DNA of 64,000 bases from Gemmatimonas sp. (lineage in GTDB: Bacteria > Gemmatimonadota > Gemmatimonadetes > Gemmatimonadales > Gemmatimonadaceae), in assembly GCA_023910675.1 (NCBI GenBank), contig JAAVWC010000003.1:124001-188000 (forward strand), read 5' to 3'. The position numbers and the translations under genes were made by a program. Positions 34,346 to 43,965 of this stretch are shown here, one piece after another. Numbering within the stretch: position 1 is the first letter of the stretch; each line of letters starts with the position of its first letter. The notes beneath the pieces are model-generated. The model saw nothing but the letters and a program-made list of their open reading frames with translations. It had not been told where the DNA came from and made no database searches.

Positions 34346-35172
34346 TGCCGAAAGATCTCCCGGCGGCGTGGCGTGTATCGGCGGTGTCTGCCGGCGAGCA
34401 GGTTGCACTGGGCAGCAACGCGGCCCGCATCGAAAACGCGCCCGGCAAGAAGGAGCTCGAGGTTGCGACGCAGTCCTTGCTCTCGCGCCTGGCGGAACTC
34501 CAGGAGGCCTTCCACGCTGACGGCCGTCATGCACTGCTGTTGGTGTTGCAGGGACGGGATGGCTCGGGGAAAGACGGCGTCATCAAGTCGGTGTACGGAG
34601 CCTTTAATCCCACCGGCGTCCGCGTTGCGGCGTTTGGGCCTCCGTCATCGCTCGAGCTGAAACACGATTTCCTGTGGCGCGTGCATCAGGTGGTGCCGCC
34701 GCGCGGGATGATCGGCGTGTTCAATCGCTCGCATTACGAAGACGTATTGGCGGTACGCGTTCGCAAGCTTGCGCCCGAAACGGTGTGGCAGCCGCGGTTC
34801 GAGCAGATCAACCACTTCGAACAGATGCTGCATGAAAACGGCGTCATCATTCGAAAGTGTTTCTTGCACATTTCGCGCGAGGAGCAGCGCGAGCGATTGC
34901 TGGCTCGGCTTGACGACCCGCACAAGAACTGGAAGTTCCGGCTCGAGGATCTCGACGACCGCGCGCTCTGGGACGACTATACCGACGCCTATCGCGACGT
35001 GCTCGCCAAATGCAGCACGCCCGATACGCCGTGGTTCGTGATCCCCGCCGACGAAAAAGCGGTGCGGAATTACCTCGTCGCCAGAATGCTCGTCGATACG
35101 CTGGAAGCGGTGAACCCTACGTATCCTGCGATGCAGCAGGCGGTGCGCGACGCGGCCCGAGATTTCAAGTAA
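34345..35172 (+). CDS. ppk2: PPK2-family polyphosphate kinase/phosphotransferase
   Basis: 275 residues with Walker A GRDGSGKDG, VKAFGPPS-like AAFGPPSSLELKHDFLWRVH, Walker B region IGVFNRSHYEDVL, the lid with HENGVIIRKCFLHISREEQ and WKFRLEDLDDRALWDDY. These are hallmarks of single-domain PPK2, which transfers phosphate between polyphosphate and nucleotides (AMP, ADP or GDP). Class cannot be fixed by eye. Last gene of the CDF-PNPOx-ppk2 operon. Confidence 0.93.
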   Translation: MPKDLPAAWRVSAVSAGEQVALGSNAARIENAPGKKELEVATQSLLSRLAELQEAFHADGRHALLLVLQGRDGSGKDGVIKSVYGAFNPTGVRVAAFGPPSSLELKHDFLWRVHQVVPPRGMIGVFNRSHYEDVLAVRVRKLAPETVWQPRFEQINHFEQMLHENGVIIRKCFLHISREEQRERLLARLDDPHKNWKFRLEDLDDRALWDDYTDAYRDVLAKCSTPDTPWFVIPADEKAVRNYLVARMLVDTLEAVNPTYPAMQQAVRDAARDFK

Positions 35173-35197
35173 ACAACGAGTGCTGCTCCACAACGTG

Positions 35198-38100
35198 ATG
35201 CCCCCGTGGTTTCGACGCGCCGCCGCTCGCTTTGGCGTGCTGGTGGCGTCGATGTCGTCGCCCCTGTGTGCGCAGCTGGCGCCGGCTGCCGGTACGCGGA
35301 CGATGTGGCAGGTCATTCCCGGCGGCACGCGAATTCAGGTCTTCGCCGAACGGCGCTTCGATGGGGCCTCTGGGCTACGCGCGTCGACCGTGTTCGCGAT
35401 GGAAGTGGACCGCAACGGCATCCCGTGGACTGGTGCCGATGACGGGCTGTATTCGTATGTGAGTGGGCAGTGGCGGCGGGAATCCATGCCGCCTGGCTTC
35501 GAGAATCAGCAGGTCCGGTCGTTGCTCATGCAGGGCGATGGGGGAAAATGGATCGGGACGCGTCGGGGGCTGGTGCACCGGGCGCGCGGGGGAAATTGGC
35601 GGGTTTTCGGCGAAGCAGACGGGCTCGCAGGGAGCGTGGTCTTCAGTCTCACCGAATCGTTTGCCATCGATGGCTCACCACGAGTTGTGGCCGGCACGTC
35701 GCGCGGCGTCGCGTATTTCGACGGGTCACGCTTCGTGCCCATGTCGCTTCCCACCGCCATGGCGCCCCTGGGGGTAATGGTTGCCGGGAGTGCCGACGCC
35801 GACCGCACACCGGAGCTCTGGGCGGCGAGTGCCTCGGGCGGACTCGCCGTATTCCGCAAAGGCCAATGGTCGCTGTATAGCGCAGCGCAGGGACTGGCGC
35901 TGCCGGATGTGCAATTCGTGCTTCCGGTAAACGGCGAGCGCGGTGGTCGTGTGTACGCCGCGGGCTCCGGCGGGGTCTTCGTTCTCGATCGCTCGGCCGG
36001 ACGCGATCGGTTCGTGCCGACTGCTGGTTCGCCGATGGACGTATATCGACTGGCGACTGTCAACGCCGGCGGCGATCGCGACGAATTGTGGGCGGGTACG
36101 CGCGACGGCACCGTACACCGGTTGCGTGACGGGAAATGGACGCTGCTCCGCACCAGCATCTCCGACCGCCATGCGCCAATCACATTGCTCAAGAGCGTGC
36201 CCGGCCATGGCGGCGGCTCCGCGGTCTATGCCTCGGCGCGGGGCAGCTATCTCGTGCGCCTGTCGTATGGCGTTGCCGGTGCACTGGAAATGAAAGACAG
36301 TTCTTCGGCAGTTACCGTCAGCGCGTTATTCGCCGAACGTGGCGCCAACGGACGGGACGCGTTGTGGGTGGGCACGCAGGATCAGGAACTCCTCCACATC
36401 GCCGCAGACGGGCGTCGTAGTCGTTTTGTTGTCGGCACCGCAGATCGACGTCGAGTGCCTACGGCTATTCGTCGCGTGTCGTTCGCCGCGCCCGGCGTCG
36501 CAGTCGCCGACGGTGACGGTGAGATCGTCGTGCTTGCCGACAGTAGTCCATGGCGGCAGCGCGGCAGTGCGTTCAGCAGGGTCGATAACGGCCTCGAAGA
36601 TGTCCGCACCTTTCAGGTGGAACGGGTCACCCTTCCCGACGGGACGAATGCCTTGCTCGCGGCGACCAGTCGGGGCGTGCGACGCTGGAGCGGTACGCAG
36701 TGGGAGCCGGCGTGGCCGCAGTTGACAGACACGGTGACGGCCATTGCATCGGGACGCGAAGGTGGTAGGCCTGTCGTGTATCTCGGCGGGCGTCATCAGG
36801 TACGGGTCGTGGGGGCATCCGGTACGCGCGTCGAGGTGTTTACCGGACTCGGCATGACCGGTGTAGGCATTGGCGCGGTGCGACGTCTCTGCCGCGTGCC
36901 GTCGGCAGGGACGTCGTTGGTGTTCGCGCTCGACGACGACCACGGCATCGTGTGGCGAGCCGAGTCCGCGACCGAGTGGAAGGCGTTGCCGGCATCGTTG
37001 ACGCGCGTGCTGAGTACGCTCGGCGTACCGGACATGGCCTGTCTCGGCGATGGTCGCTTGGTCGCCGCGACGTTCAGCGGACTGGCGGTCTTCGACGTGA
37101 CGGCGCCGTCGCCGGATAAGTGGGTGATGCGCACGCGGGTGTCCGACGCCGATGGGCTCCCGGCCAGTGGGGTCGTGGCAGTTGCTCCTGGGGGAGCGCC
37201 GAACGTGGTGTGGGTTGGCACGTCGTATGGGATTGGCATTGCCGATGTCGCGCGTGCGGCGTTACTGCCGCCGGCACGACTCACCATGCGCGTCGTATCC
37301 GAATCGCGTGGACGCAACATTGCCGATGGCGACGTGCTTGGCCCCGACGAAAACGACGTGCATATCGATCCCATGCTGCTCACGTTTCATCGGGAGGAGC
37401 TGACGCGCTATCGGGTGCGCTTGAGCGGCACGGCGGAGTGGCCATCGCTGGCGGCAGAGGTCATCAACGATCCCGTCGACGGCGAATGGATCGATAGCCC
37501 CAGTCGCTACTACCACGATCTCGCGCCCGGTGAATACGTCCTGTCCGTGTGGGCGTATGACTGGGCGGGTCGAGAGTACGGGCCAGTGCAGCGCAGTTTT
37601 TCGGTGCTCACACCGAACTGGCAGACGTGGCCGGCCCGCGTCATCTATATCTTGTGGGTGGTGTTGCTGCTCATGATCGCGTACCGCTGGCGCGTCCGCA
37701 CCCTTCGCGAAAGCGATGCGCAACTGCTGGCCAGCGAGCGTCGTGCCCGAGATAGCGAAGGACGATTCCGTGCCATCTTCGAGCAGGCGCTCGACGGGCA
37801 CCTGCTGCTCGAAGACGGACGTGTGCAGGCGAGCAACGCCGTCGCCGCGAGTCTGTTCGGCGCGACCGGGCCGGACGAACTGCAGGGACGCACGGTGTCC
37901 GATCTCTTTGGTGATGAGGCGAGTGCCAACGGGCTTCGCGTGTCGGGCGAATGGGCGATCGCGACGAGCGACACTCCGGTGCCGGTGCACTACACCATAA
38001 CCGAGGTCCCCTCGGCGGATCGGGTACTGCAGCACGTCGTCATTCGCGACCTGACCGAGGTGCGCAAGGCCGAAGCCGAACGGGCGTGGTTCCAGGCGCA

Positions 38101-39382
38101 GGTGCGAGAGGCGCAGAAGCTCGAGTCGTTGGGTACACTCGCCGGCGGTGTCGCACACGACTTCAACAATCTGTTGGGGGTCATTCGCGGGAACGCCGAG
38201 TTGGCGCGTTCGGCGCTGCGCCGCGGGCGGAGTAACGACGACAACCTCGGCGCCATCCTCGATGCATCCGATCGTGCGCGCGATATCGTCCGCCAGATTC
38301 TCACCTTCTCGCGGCGGTCGAGTCCGACGCGCGAGTACGTGAACCTGTCGCGCCTCGTCCTCGACTTGCTGCCGTTGCTGCGGCGCATGGTCCCGCGCAC
38401 GGTGCAGCTCACGATTGAGGGGACGGACGATGCGCATCTGCTTATGGGTGATCCCACCCAACTGCAGCAGTTGCTGCTCAATCTGGTGTCGAACGCGGCG
38501 TACGCCATGCGCAGCACCACGAACGGACTCTTGACGCTCGAACTGTCCTCACGGGTGATCCCCGACGATCAGCCGGCGCCGCGCGGCGCGGTGGTGGTGT
38601 TGCGGGTCCGCGATACCGGTGCCGGGATGAGCGACGACGTGCGTTCGCGAATCTTTGAGCCGTTTTTCACCACCAAGCCCACGGGCGAAGGCACCGGGCT
38701 TGGTATGGCGGTGGTGCACGGTATTGTGGTGTCGCACGAAGGACGCGCCGAGGTGTACAGTGAAGAAGGGAAGGGGTCGGTGTTCGAGATCCGCTTCCCG
38801 CAGGCGGTCATCGAGGGACTGTGGGATGAAGGGCTGGATCCGTCCGCGGTGGAAGCCACGGAGGTGGAAGCCACGGAGGTGGAAGCCACGGAGGTGGAAG
38901 CCACGGAGGTGGAGGCCACCGCGGACGGGCCCGAGCCGATGGGTGTGGTTACCAGCGCATCAGGGGATGAGGGGATGACGGACGTACTGGAAGACAGCCC
39001 GTATGCGGGCACCACCATTGTGGTGGTCGACGACGAGCCAGCGGTGGCGAGCGTCGTTGAGCGCGCGCTGCAGCACTACGGGCATGTCGTGCGCGTGTTC
39101 AACGCGCCGGAGGCGGCGCTGCAGTTCATTCGGCAGCAGCCGTCATCGGTTGACCTGCTCATAACCGACCAGACGATGCCCGGCATGACCGGCGACCTGC
39201 TCGCCGAGGCGGTGCACGCGCTGCGCAGCGAGTTGCCGGTGCTCATCCTGACGGGCTTCAGTCATCGGCTCACCCCCGAGCGAATTGCGGCGTCGGGGGT
39301 GCATGCGGTGATGCTCAAGCCGGTGGAACTGCCGGAGCTCAAGCGGCGTGTGGATGAGGCGCTGTCGATGTTGCGGCGGTAG
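35198..39382 (+). CDS. hybrid sensor histidine kinase (propeller-Y_Y_Y-PAS-HisKA-HATPase-REC)
   Basis: About 1394 residues. Signal peptide (MPPWFRRAAARFGVLVASMS), then about 750 residues of two-component-regulator propeller repeats (for example DGLYSYVSGQW), a Y_Y_Y-like domain, one membrane helix (VIYILWVVLLLMIAYRW), a PAS domain, HisKA with LAGGVAHDFNNLLGVI (phospho-acceptor His), HATPase boxes (NLVSNAAYAM, DTGAGMSDDV, GTGLGMAVVHG) and a receiver with LLITDQTMPGMTG. Before the receiver lie four VEATE repeats. A periplasmic ligand is sensed and a phosphorelay follows; the outlet is unknown. GTG 35180 is an alternative start. Confidence 0.92.
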   Translation: MPPWFRRAAARFGVLVASMSSPLCAQLAPAAGTRTMWQVIPGGTRIQVFAERRFDGASGLRASTVFAMEVDRNGIPWTGADDGLYSYVSGQWRRESMPPGFENQQVRSLLMQGDGGKWIGTRRGLVHRARGGNWRVFGEADGLAGSVVFSLTESFAIDGSPRVVAGTSRGVAYFDGSRFVPMSLPTAMAPLGVMVAGSADADRTPELWAASASGGLAVFRKGQWSLYSAAQGLALPDVQFVLPVNGERGGRVYAAGSGGVFVLDRSAGRDRFVPTAGSPMDVYRLATVNAGGDRDELWAGTRDGTVHRLRDGKWTLLRTSISDRHAPITLLKSVPGHGGGSAVYASARGSYLVRLSYGVAGALEMKDSSSAVTVSALFAERGANGRDALWVGTQDQELLHIAADGRRSRFVVGTADRRRVPTAIRRVSFAAPGVAVADGDGEIVVLADSSPWRQRGSAFSRVDNGLEDVRTFQVERVTLPDGTNALLAATSRGVRRWSGTQWEPAWPQLTDTVTAIASGREGGRPVVYLGGRHQVRVVGASGTRVEVFTGLGMTGVGIGAVRRLCRVPSAGTSLVFALDDDHGIVWRAESATEWKALPASLTRVLSTLGVPDMACLGDGRLVAATFSGLAVFDVTAPSPDKWVMRTRVSDADGLPASGVVAVAPGGAPNVVWVGTSYGIGIADVARAALLPPARLTMRVVSESRGRNIADGDVLGPDENDVHIDPMLLTFHREELTRYRVRLSGTAEWPSLAAEVINDPVDGEWIDSPSRYYHDLAPGEYVLSVWAYDWAGREYGPVQRSFSVLTPNWQTWPARVIYILWVVLLLMIAYRWRVRTLRESDAQLLASERRARDSEGRFRAIFEQALDGHLLLEDGRVQASNAVAASLFGATGPDELQGRTVSDLFGDEASANGLRVSGEWAIATSDTPVPVHYTITEVPSADRVLQHVVIRDLTEVRKAEAERAWFQAQVREAQKLESLGTLAGGVAHDFNNLLGVIRGNAELARSALRRGRSNDDNLGAILDASDRARDIVRQILTFSRRSSPTREYVNLSRLVLDLLPLLRRMVPRTVQLTIEGTDDAHLLMGDPTQLQQLLLNLVSNAAYAMRSTTNGLLTLELSSRVIPDDQPAPRGAVVVLRVRDTGAGMSDDVRSRIFEPFFTTKPTGEGTGLGMAVVHGIVVSHEGRAEVYSEEGKGSVFEIRFPQAVIEGLWDEGLDPSAVEATEVEATEVEATEVEATEVEATADGPEPMGVVTSASGDEGMTDVLEDSPYAGTTIVVVDDEPAVASVVERALQHYGHVVRVFNAPEAALQFIRQQPSSVDLLITDQTMPGMTGDLLAEAVHALRSELPVLILTGFSHRLTPERIAASGVHAVMLKPVELPELKRRVDEALSMLRR
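38849..38919 (+). repeat. 15-bp in-frame tandem repeat inside the hybrid kinase
   Basis: Four exact copies of GTGGAAGCCACGGAG (38849-38908) plus a partial fifth, encoding VEATE units in the linker between kinase and receiver. Being a multiple of three, copy-number change would alter linker length without frameshift. Confidence 0.9.
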
Positions 39383-39470
39383 TGGGGGTGGGAAGTGCGG
39401 GTGGGGGCTGGTCTGGGGGCGTCGCTGGGGTTATGTTCTCCTGTCTGTTCGCGGAGTGGTCAGCCGCGAC

Positions 39471-39544
39471 GGGACGTAGCGCAGCCCGGTAGCGCACCTG
39501 AATGGGGTTCAGGGGGTCGCGGGTTCGAATCCCGCCGTCCCGAT
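39471..39544 (+). tRNA. tRNA-Pro(GGG), integration target
   Basis: Acceptor CGGGACG/CGTCCCG, anticodon stem CCTGA/TCAGG with loop ATGGGGT, T-arm GCGGG/CCCGC, discriminator A. Its last 42 bases recur at 51833-51874. Confidence 0.95.
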
Positions 39545-39733
39545 TGTAGGTAAGCTATTCATAAACAAAGAGTTAAGGGCGGTCGCTATCGCGTTAGATA
39601 GTGGCCGCCCTTCTCGCGTGTGTGCATGTTGTGTGCTGGTGGAGCGAGTAGATCATCAATAGCGATTTCGGCAAGCGAAGAGCATCCTATCGGTGACCAC
39701 TCGTTAAAAGGGGACCAACTCAACCAATCGGAA

Positions 39734-40942
39734 ATGGCCGTGTTCATCACGAATCCAGACGGAGCGCAACGTCTCGGCGACTATCTAAAGGCCGCGCTAA
39801 CGGAGGAACACTGGACGCATTGCTACGGTGCTGTTGCCTTCGTCAGGGCTTCAGGTGTGCAGCAACTCGCTCCGGAAATGACCGCATTCCAAAATCGGAA
39901 CGGTGTGCTTCGTCTCGTTGTTGGAATTGATCTTTTCGGAAGCTCTGAAGAGGGGCTACGGCTGCTTGTCGAGAACCTTGTTGGGCCGTCGTACGTGGCT
40001 GTTCTTCACAATGAGAATGACTCCACCTTTCACCCGAAAGTCTGGTTATTCGCTAACGCGGAGAAGGCTGACCTATTTGTTGGATCAGGCAATCTTACGG
40101 GCGGCGGACTCTTCACGAACTACGAGATCGCGGTACGCCTCTCTCTTGACCTCTCAGTTGAGGAGGATAGGGCGACCTACGACGCTGCCCTTGATGTGCT
40201 TGCTCGCTGGTCTGAGCCCGATGAAAATCTCGTCAAGAGGCTAGACGTTGACCTTCTGAAGGAGCTAGTACAGGGAGGATACGTCTTACCGGAGAGGCTG
40301 CTTAGAGAGCAAGCCCGAGAAAGGCGAAAAAGCCCTTCGGTTGTGCGGGAAGCGCAGCCGAGACTCTTCGGTACAGTACGAGTTCCACCTGCGCCAGCAC
40401 TGCTTAGGCCAGTGGGGAGGACGAGCTCTCCAGTGGGTTCAGTGGCATACCCGACCTCCGCTACGAACGGTCGGGTGGGTTTCGTAATGACTCTTACGCA
40501 AACCGATGTAGGGGTAGGTCAAACCACAGAAGGCACATCGAGGCGTTCGCCTGAGGTCTTTGTTCCGCTCGCAGCCCGTGACTACCGCCCAGACTTCTGG
40601 GGCTGGTTGAACCTATTTGTCGAGGACCCGACTTACCGGGGCAAGTATGATCGGAGCGATGTTCGCGTTCGCATCGGAGGAGATGTTGCACTAGTCAACA
40701 TGTGGAACTGGCCACCGAAACACGACTTCAGACTTCGTAGTGAGTCGTTACGAAGTGCCGGTGACGTAGGTGACATCCTCCGCCTAGAAAAGCTCGAAGA
40801 CAATCCAGCTTTTGACTACTACGCCGAGGTCATTCCGCAAGGTACTGCACACTTCGCACAGTACCTTGCTCTCTGCACTAACGCTGTTCGAAACTCGTCA
40901 AAGCGTTGGGGGTACTACGCCTCAGGGCCGTCGGAGGCATAG
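39734..40942 (+). CDS. PLD-fold restriction endonuclease (BfiI/NgoFVII-like)
   Basis: About 402 residues from MAVFITNPDG. The single phospholipase D motif is H100-x-K102 (STFHPKVWLF), then GSGN (117-120) and NYE. One motif per chain implies a dimer, as in BfiI and Nuc. Residues 270-400 (EVFVPLAARDYRPDFWGWLN, YYAEVIPQGTAHFAQYLALC) form a separate domain like the C-terminal part of NgoFVII-type enzymes, a likely DNA-recognition module. It faces two methyltransferases; the stop codons overlap by 21 bases. Frame is open to 39620, but that part lacks homology. Start site uncertain. Confidence 0.75.
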   Translation: MAVFITNPDGAQRLGDYLKAALTEEHWTHCYGAVAFVRASGVQQLAPEMTAFQNRNGVLRLVVGIDLFGSSEEGLRLLVENLVGPSYVAVLHNENDSTFHPKVWLFANAEKADLFVGSGNLTGGGLFTNYEIAVRLSLDLSVEEDRATYDAALDVLARWSEPDENLVKRLDVDLLKELVQGGYVLPERLLREQARERRKSPSVVREAQPRLFGTVRVPPAPALLRPVGRTSSPVGSVAYPTSATNGRVGFVMTLTQTDVGVGQTTEGTSRRSPEVFVPLAARDYRPDFWGWLNLFVEDPTYRGKYDRSDVRVRIGGDVALVNMWNWPPKHDFRLRSESLRSAGDVGDILRLEKLEDNPAFDYYAEVIPQGTAHFAQYLALCTNAVRNSSKRWGYYASGPSEA

Positions 40943-42523
40943 AATCACCTCAGAGGCCATAGCATTCCTGCGGAAAATGTCTCTTGATGTCAGCATCTCC
41001 ATCGAGATCGATTCTTCGAGACGAAATCCCACTTGTTTCGCGATGTCGCCGAGCAATGCCGCTGTCTCTATTTGCACCACGGTCCCTCCGGCCGTGGTGC
41101 TGTTGTTTCCAACAACGAAGTAGGCTCTTCCCGACCTGCGAAGCAGCTGTTTGCAGCCGAGCATGACGTTCCTCATGTCGAGGAAGTAACGGCCGAGTAG
41201 CGCAGATAGATTCTTTCGGCGAAAGCCTACGTCCCCTTGCGAGTTGAGTCTGTCAATCCTTTCGACAAGCGAAATAACAGAGGCGGGCAGGCTTTCTCTG
41301 TTTGCCAGGAATGAGTCCCAATGCTCTCTTCGCCCCCTGTCTGTGATCTCTCTATTTCCGATCATTGCAGCGTCACGGCGCCGTTGTTCGGGCCGGGTTA
41401 GCAAGCCGAGATAGCTGAGACTAAGGCGGTCTGTATCGAGATATGGGAGTGCAGTTGCGTAGGGCGGCGACGTGACAACGACATCGACTTTACCCTTGAA
41501 GTCGCTCCATCGCGAGAGTAAATCGGTCGCTGAATGTTCGGCAATTTCATACCTGAGCTTTCGAAGGGGGCCGCGTTGGCGAAGAGCCGCAAGAACAGTG
41601 CGAACCGACCGCCCAAGCTCTTCAAGAAACTCCTTGACCGGATCGATCTCCTCATCGAGCCGTACTTCCTTTCGAACTCGTAGATCGTCCAGCTTCTGCC
41701 ACGAAACCGACCGAATGATATTGCTGAGTGACAGTGTGAAGAAACGACGAATGACTTCAGCCGGTTCTCCTTGTATGGTGCTCATGATGCGGTCCAAATC
41801 ACGAAGGACCTGCTCAGAGAACCAACCCTTCAGGTACTCCTGATCTGCAGCAGGGAGGCTGCTGAAGTAAGAGAGCGCGCCCCCGGTGGGCAGCGACTGC
41901 TCCGTTAGCAGGGTTCCGCGCAGTCGTTCGTATGCTTCCGTGAGACGATCACTGTCGAGCGCCAGCATATCCGTCTTGGTCCGAGCCATCAATACAGATA
42001 GAGGATTAATGTCCGCGCCCAATGCGGAGATGCCCGCTGAAGAAGACTCTACAATGGTTGTGCCGCTACCGCACATTGGATCCAATACCAATCCGCCCTT
42101 CTCAACCTCGGCGACGTTCAAGAGAGCTCGTACCAGCTGTGGGAAGAACTTCCCGCGATACTCATGAATGCCGTGCGTCCCAAAGCGAAGACAACGTCGA
42201 TTTGGGAGAGTGGGCGCTTCATTGAACGGAAGCAGTCTCGCGATCTCTTCAAGCGGGATGCCGTTTCGCACGACGTTGGTGGTGGCCTCCACCAGCGCCT
42301 GTGAGGTCACCACCTCCTTTCTCGCATAAACCGATTCCCAATAGGCCAGCGATGCGGCGAGCCTACTCGCAGGCACCATCGAATCTACAGCGAATTGCAA
42401 CGCGGACTCGTCACCACCATCCACCGGCATAGGTGTGGCCTTAGAAATGGCTGCGAGCTCGCGAAGAGCAAGCAGTCGTTCAAAAGGCTGGATATACGGC
42501 TTTATCCGACACGTGACGATCAA
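40922..42523 (-). CDS. SPPY-type DNA amino-methyltransferase 1
   Basis: 533 residues. AdoMet motif I VLDPMCGSGTT (146-156) and catalytic motif IV TSPPY (351-355), preceded by HGIHEYRGKFFPQLVRALL, a motif X-like block. SPPY favours N4-cytosine methylation, but N6-adenine enzymes with this motif exist. The N-terminal 100 residues and the 190-residue spacer between I and IV are helical and may hold target recognition. Starts with TTG, overlapping the stop of the HTH methyltransferase (TTGA), with GGGAG six bases before it. Confidence 0.8.
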   Translation of the reverse strand: MIVTCRIKPYIQPFERLLALRELAAISKATPMPVDGGDESALQFAVDSMVPASRLAASLAYWESVYARKEVVTSQALVEATTNVVRNGIPLEEIARLLPFNEAPTLPNRRCLRFGTHGIHEYRGKFFPQLVRALLNVAEVEKGGLVLDPMCGSGTTIVESSSAGISALGADINPLSVLMARTKTDMLALDSDRLTEAYERLRGTLLTEQSLPTGGALSYFSSLPAADQEYLKGWFSEQVLRDLDRIMSTIQGEPAEVIRRFFTLSLSNIIRSVSWQKLDDLRVRKEVRLDEEIDPVKEFLEELGRSVRTVLAALRQRGPLRKLRYEIAEHSATDLLSRWSDFKGKVDVVVTSPPYATALPYLDTDRLSLSYLGLLTRPEQRRRDAAMIGNREITDRGRREHWDSFLANRESLPASVISLVERIDRLNSQGDVGFRRKNLSALLGRYFLDMRNVMLGCKQLLRRSGRAYFVVGNNSTTAGGTVVQIETAALLGDIAKQVGFRLEESISMEMLTSRDIFRRNAMASEVILCLRRP

Positions 42524-43944
42524 TTTGCGCTCCCTGTTCCGTTCTGAAGGATGACGATCGTTTCAGTCTTGATCCGTCCGATTGCCGGGTTAAATGCCTT
42601 CTTGTTCGCCTGCATCGTGCGTTCGAGGTCAGCGACGCGCCGGAATCCATGTGCCTCTGCGGCCTTCGAGATTAAGTCGGCGTTGTTGATTCTCTGTCCC
42701 CCTACCGTGGAATCCCCAACGACGAAGCACGCGAAACGATATGGCCTCAGTGCGCTTTTCAGCCACCGAAATATGGACTGCATTTCAGCACTGAAGGTGT
42801 AGACAGTCGCCGCGTTCTTACCTTTACTGCTGTACTTTCGATGGCTGCCGATCTCTTCGCGCTTAAATGTCGGCTGATCCATGTCCAGCCAAAGCATTCG
42901 CGTACGATGGTACAGATGGTAGCTAAACGCGTTGGGGTACGGCGGCGAGCAGACCACTAGGTCGAGAGTCGGAACGTTCGGCGCGTCCAATACACTCGCA
43001 CACAATACGTTCGAAGCGAACCGAGGCTCTCGCATGTCGGCAAACTCAGCGAGCCGACGAACTGCGTCCTTAAGCGTTCGCGCATAACGCCTCAAGGTGT
43101 CACCGGGGCCTATGTTCTTGTCGCGTCTGACGTACCGTGTGTCTGAATCCTGCTTGGACACGTTCACGATTATCGACGAAAGACATACGAACGCGGCGTC
43201 TCGTGCTGCCTCGTCTGTGAGGCCTGCCGCGAGCAACTTGGCCTCAGCGACTTCCTCGATAACGTGTGCCTCGAACCAGAATCCGATTTCTTCGAGGGGA
43301 GGTCGGCTACCCTTCGACGCGAACGCTGCCGCACCGAATAGGCCTCGCTCAGCGGACGCAGTGATCGAGGCCGCTAACGAGTCGGCGTGAGACGCGAGTT
43401 CCAGAAGTGAGCCGAGCGCATCTTCACTTAGAAGAGAAGTTTTAACCCGCGAGATTAGACAAGCGAGCGGATTGGCATCGACGCCGACCGCATGTCGCTT
43501 GAGGGTCAGCGCCTCTACTAGTGTTGTTCCACTTCCACAAAATATGTCCCCTACCGTTTCGCCCGTTACAGACAGTTCTTGAATCAGGGCGTTAGGGATC
43601 TGAGGGATGTACTTGGCCGGGTAGGGATGAAGTCCGTGGGTGAGATAATCGGTTTTCGCACCGGTGAAGTCCCAATCGATTCCTTGGAGGCGCTTGATCT
43701 CATCTCCGAGCGCACTCGATTGCGAGCTGAAGCTGCTTGTGAGAATCGGAGTAGTGCTTGCGCTGGCATACCGAACGACATCGGCGAGCTGTGCCTCGTC
43801 GAACAGTCGCCAGCCGTGCCGGTCGCGTCCGGGTTCAGCTACGACACCAGCTCGAAGCCACCGGAGAAGGGTGTCTTTGTGGACACCTGCACGGTCAGCG
43901 ACCTCTGCCGTTGTGTAGGTGGTTTTTAGTTCTTGGTTCGGCAT
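42520..43944 (-). CDS. SPPY-type DNA amino-methyltransferase 2 with N-terminal HTH
   Basis: 474 residues. Residues 8-60 form a MerR-like helix-turn-helix (TTAEVADRAGVHKDTLLRWL, then DRHGWRLFDEAQLADVVRY). The methyltransferase part has HGLHPYPAKYIPQIPNALI, motif I GDIFCGSGTT (132-141) and motif IV CSPPY (332-336): the same order and spacing as its neighbour, so the two are paralogues. Two methyltransferases for one nuclease fit an asymmetric target, one per strand, as in BfiI. The HTH plus a palindrome just upstream of the ATG suggest self-repression. First gene of the pair. Confidence 0.82.
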   Translation of the reverse strand: MPNQELKTTYTTAEVADRAGVHKDTLLRWLRAGVVAEPGRDRHGWRLFDEAQLADVVRYASASTTPILTSSFSSQSSALGDEIKRLQGIDWDFTGAKTDYLTHGLHPYPAKYIPQIPNALIQELSVTGETVGDIFCGSGTTLVEALTLKRHAVGVDANPLACLISRVKTSLLSEDALGSLLELASHADSLAASITASAERGLFGAAAFASKGSRPPLEEIGFWFEAHVIEEVAEAKLLAAGLTDEAARDAAFVCLSSIIVNVSKQDSDTRYVRRDKNIGPGDTLRRYARTLKDAVRRLAEFADMREPRFASNVLCASVLDAPNVPTLDLVVCSPPYPNAFSYHLYHRTRMLWLDMDQPTFKREEIGSHRKYSSKGKNAATVYTFSAEMQSIFRWLKSALRPYRFACFVVGDSTVGGQRINNADLISKAAEAHGFRRVADLERTMQANKKAFNPAIGRIKTETIVILQNGTGSAN

Positions 43945-43945
43945 T

Positions 43946-43965
43946 GCCTATACTTGCATATAGGC
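43946..43965. promoter_or_regulatory. palindrome at the start of methyltransferase 2 (candidate operator)
   Basis: GCCTATActtgcaTATAGGC, 7-bp perfect arms, one base before the ATG on the minus strand. A TTGACG lies just upstream (about 43972-43977). Binding here would cover the -10 region or the start codon. Confidence 0.55.

Noticed and set aside
38849..38919. CRISPR-like short repeats
   Set aside because: Repeats are contiguous without spacers and lie in frame within a kinase gene.
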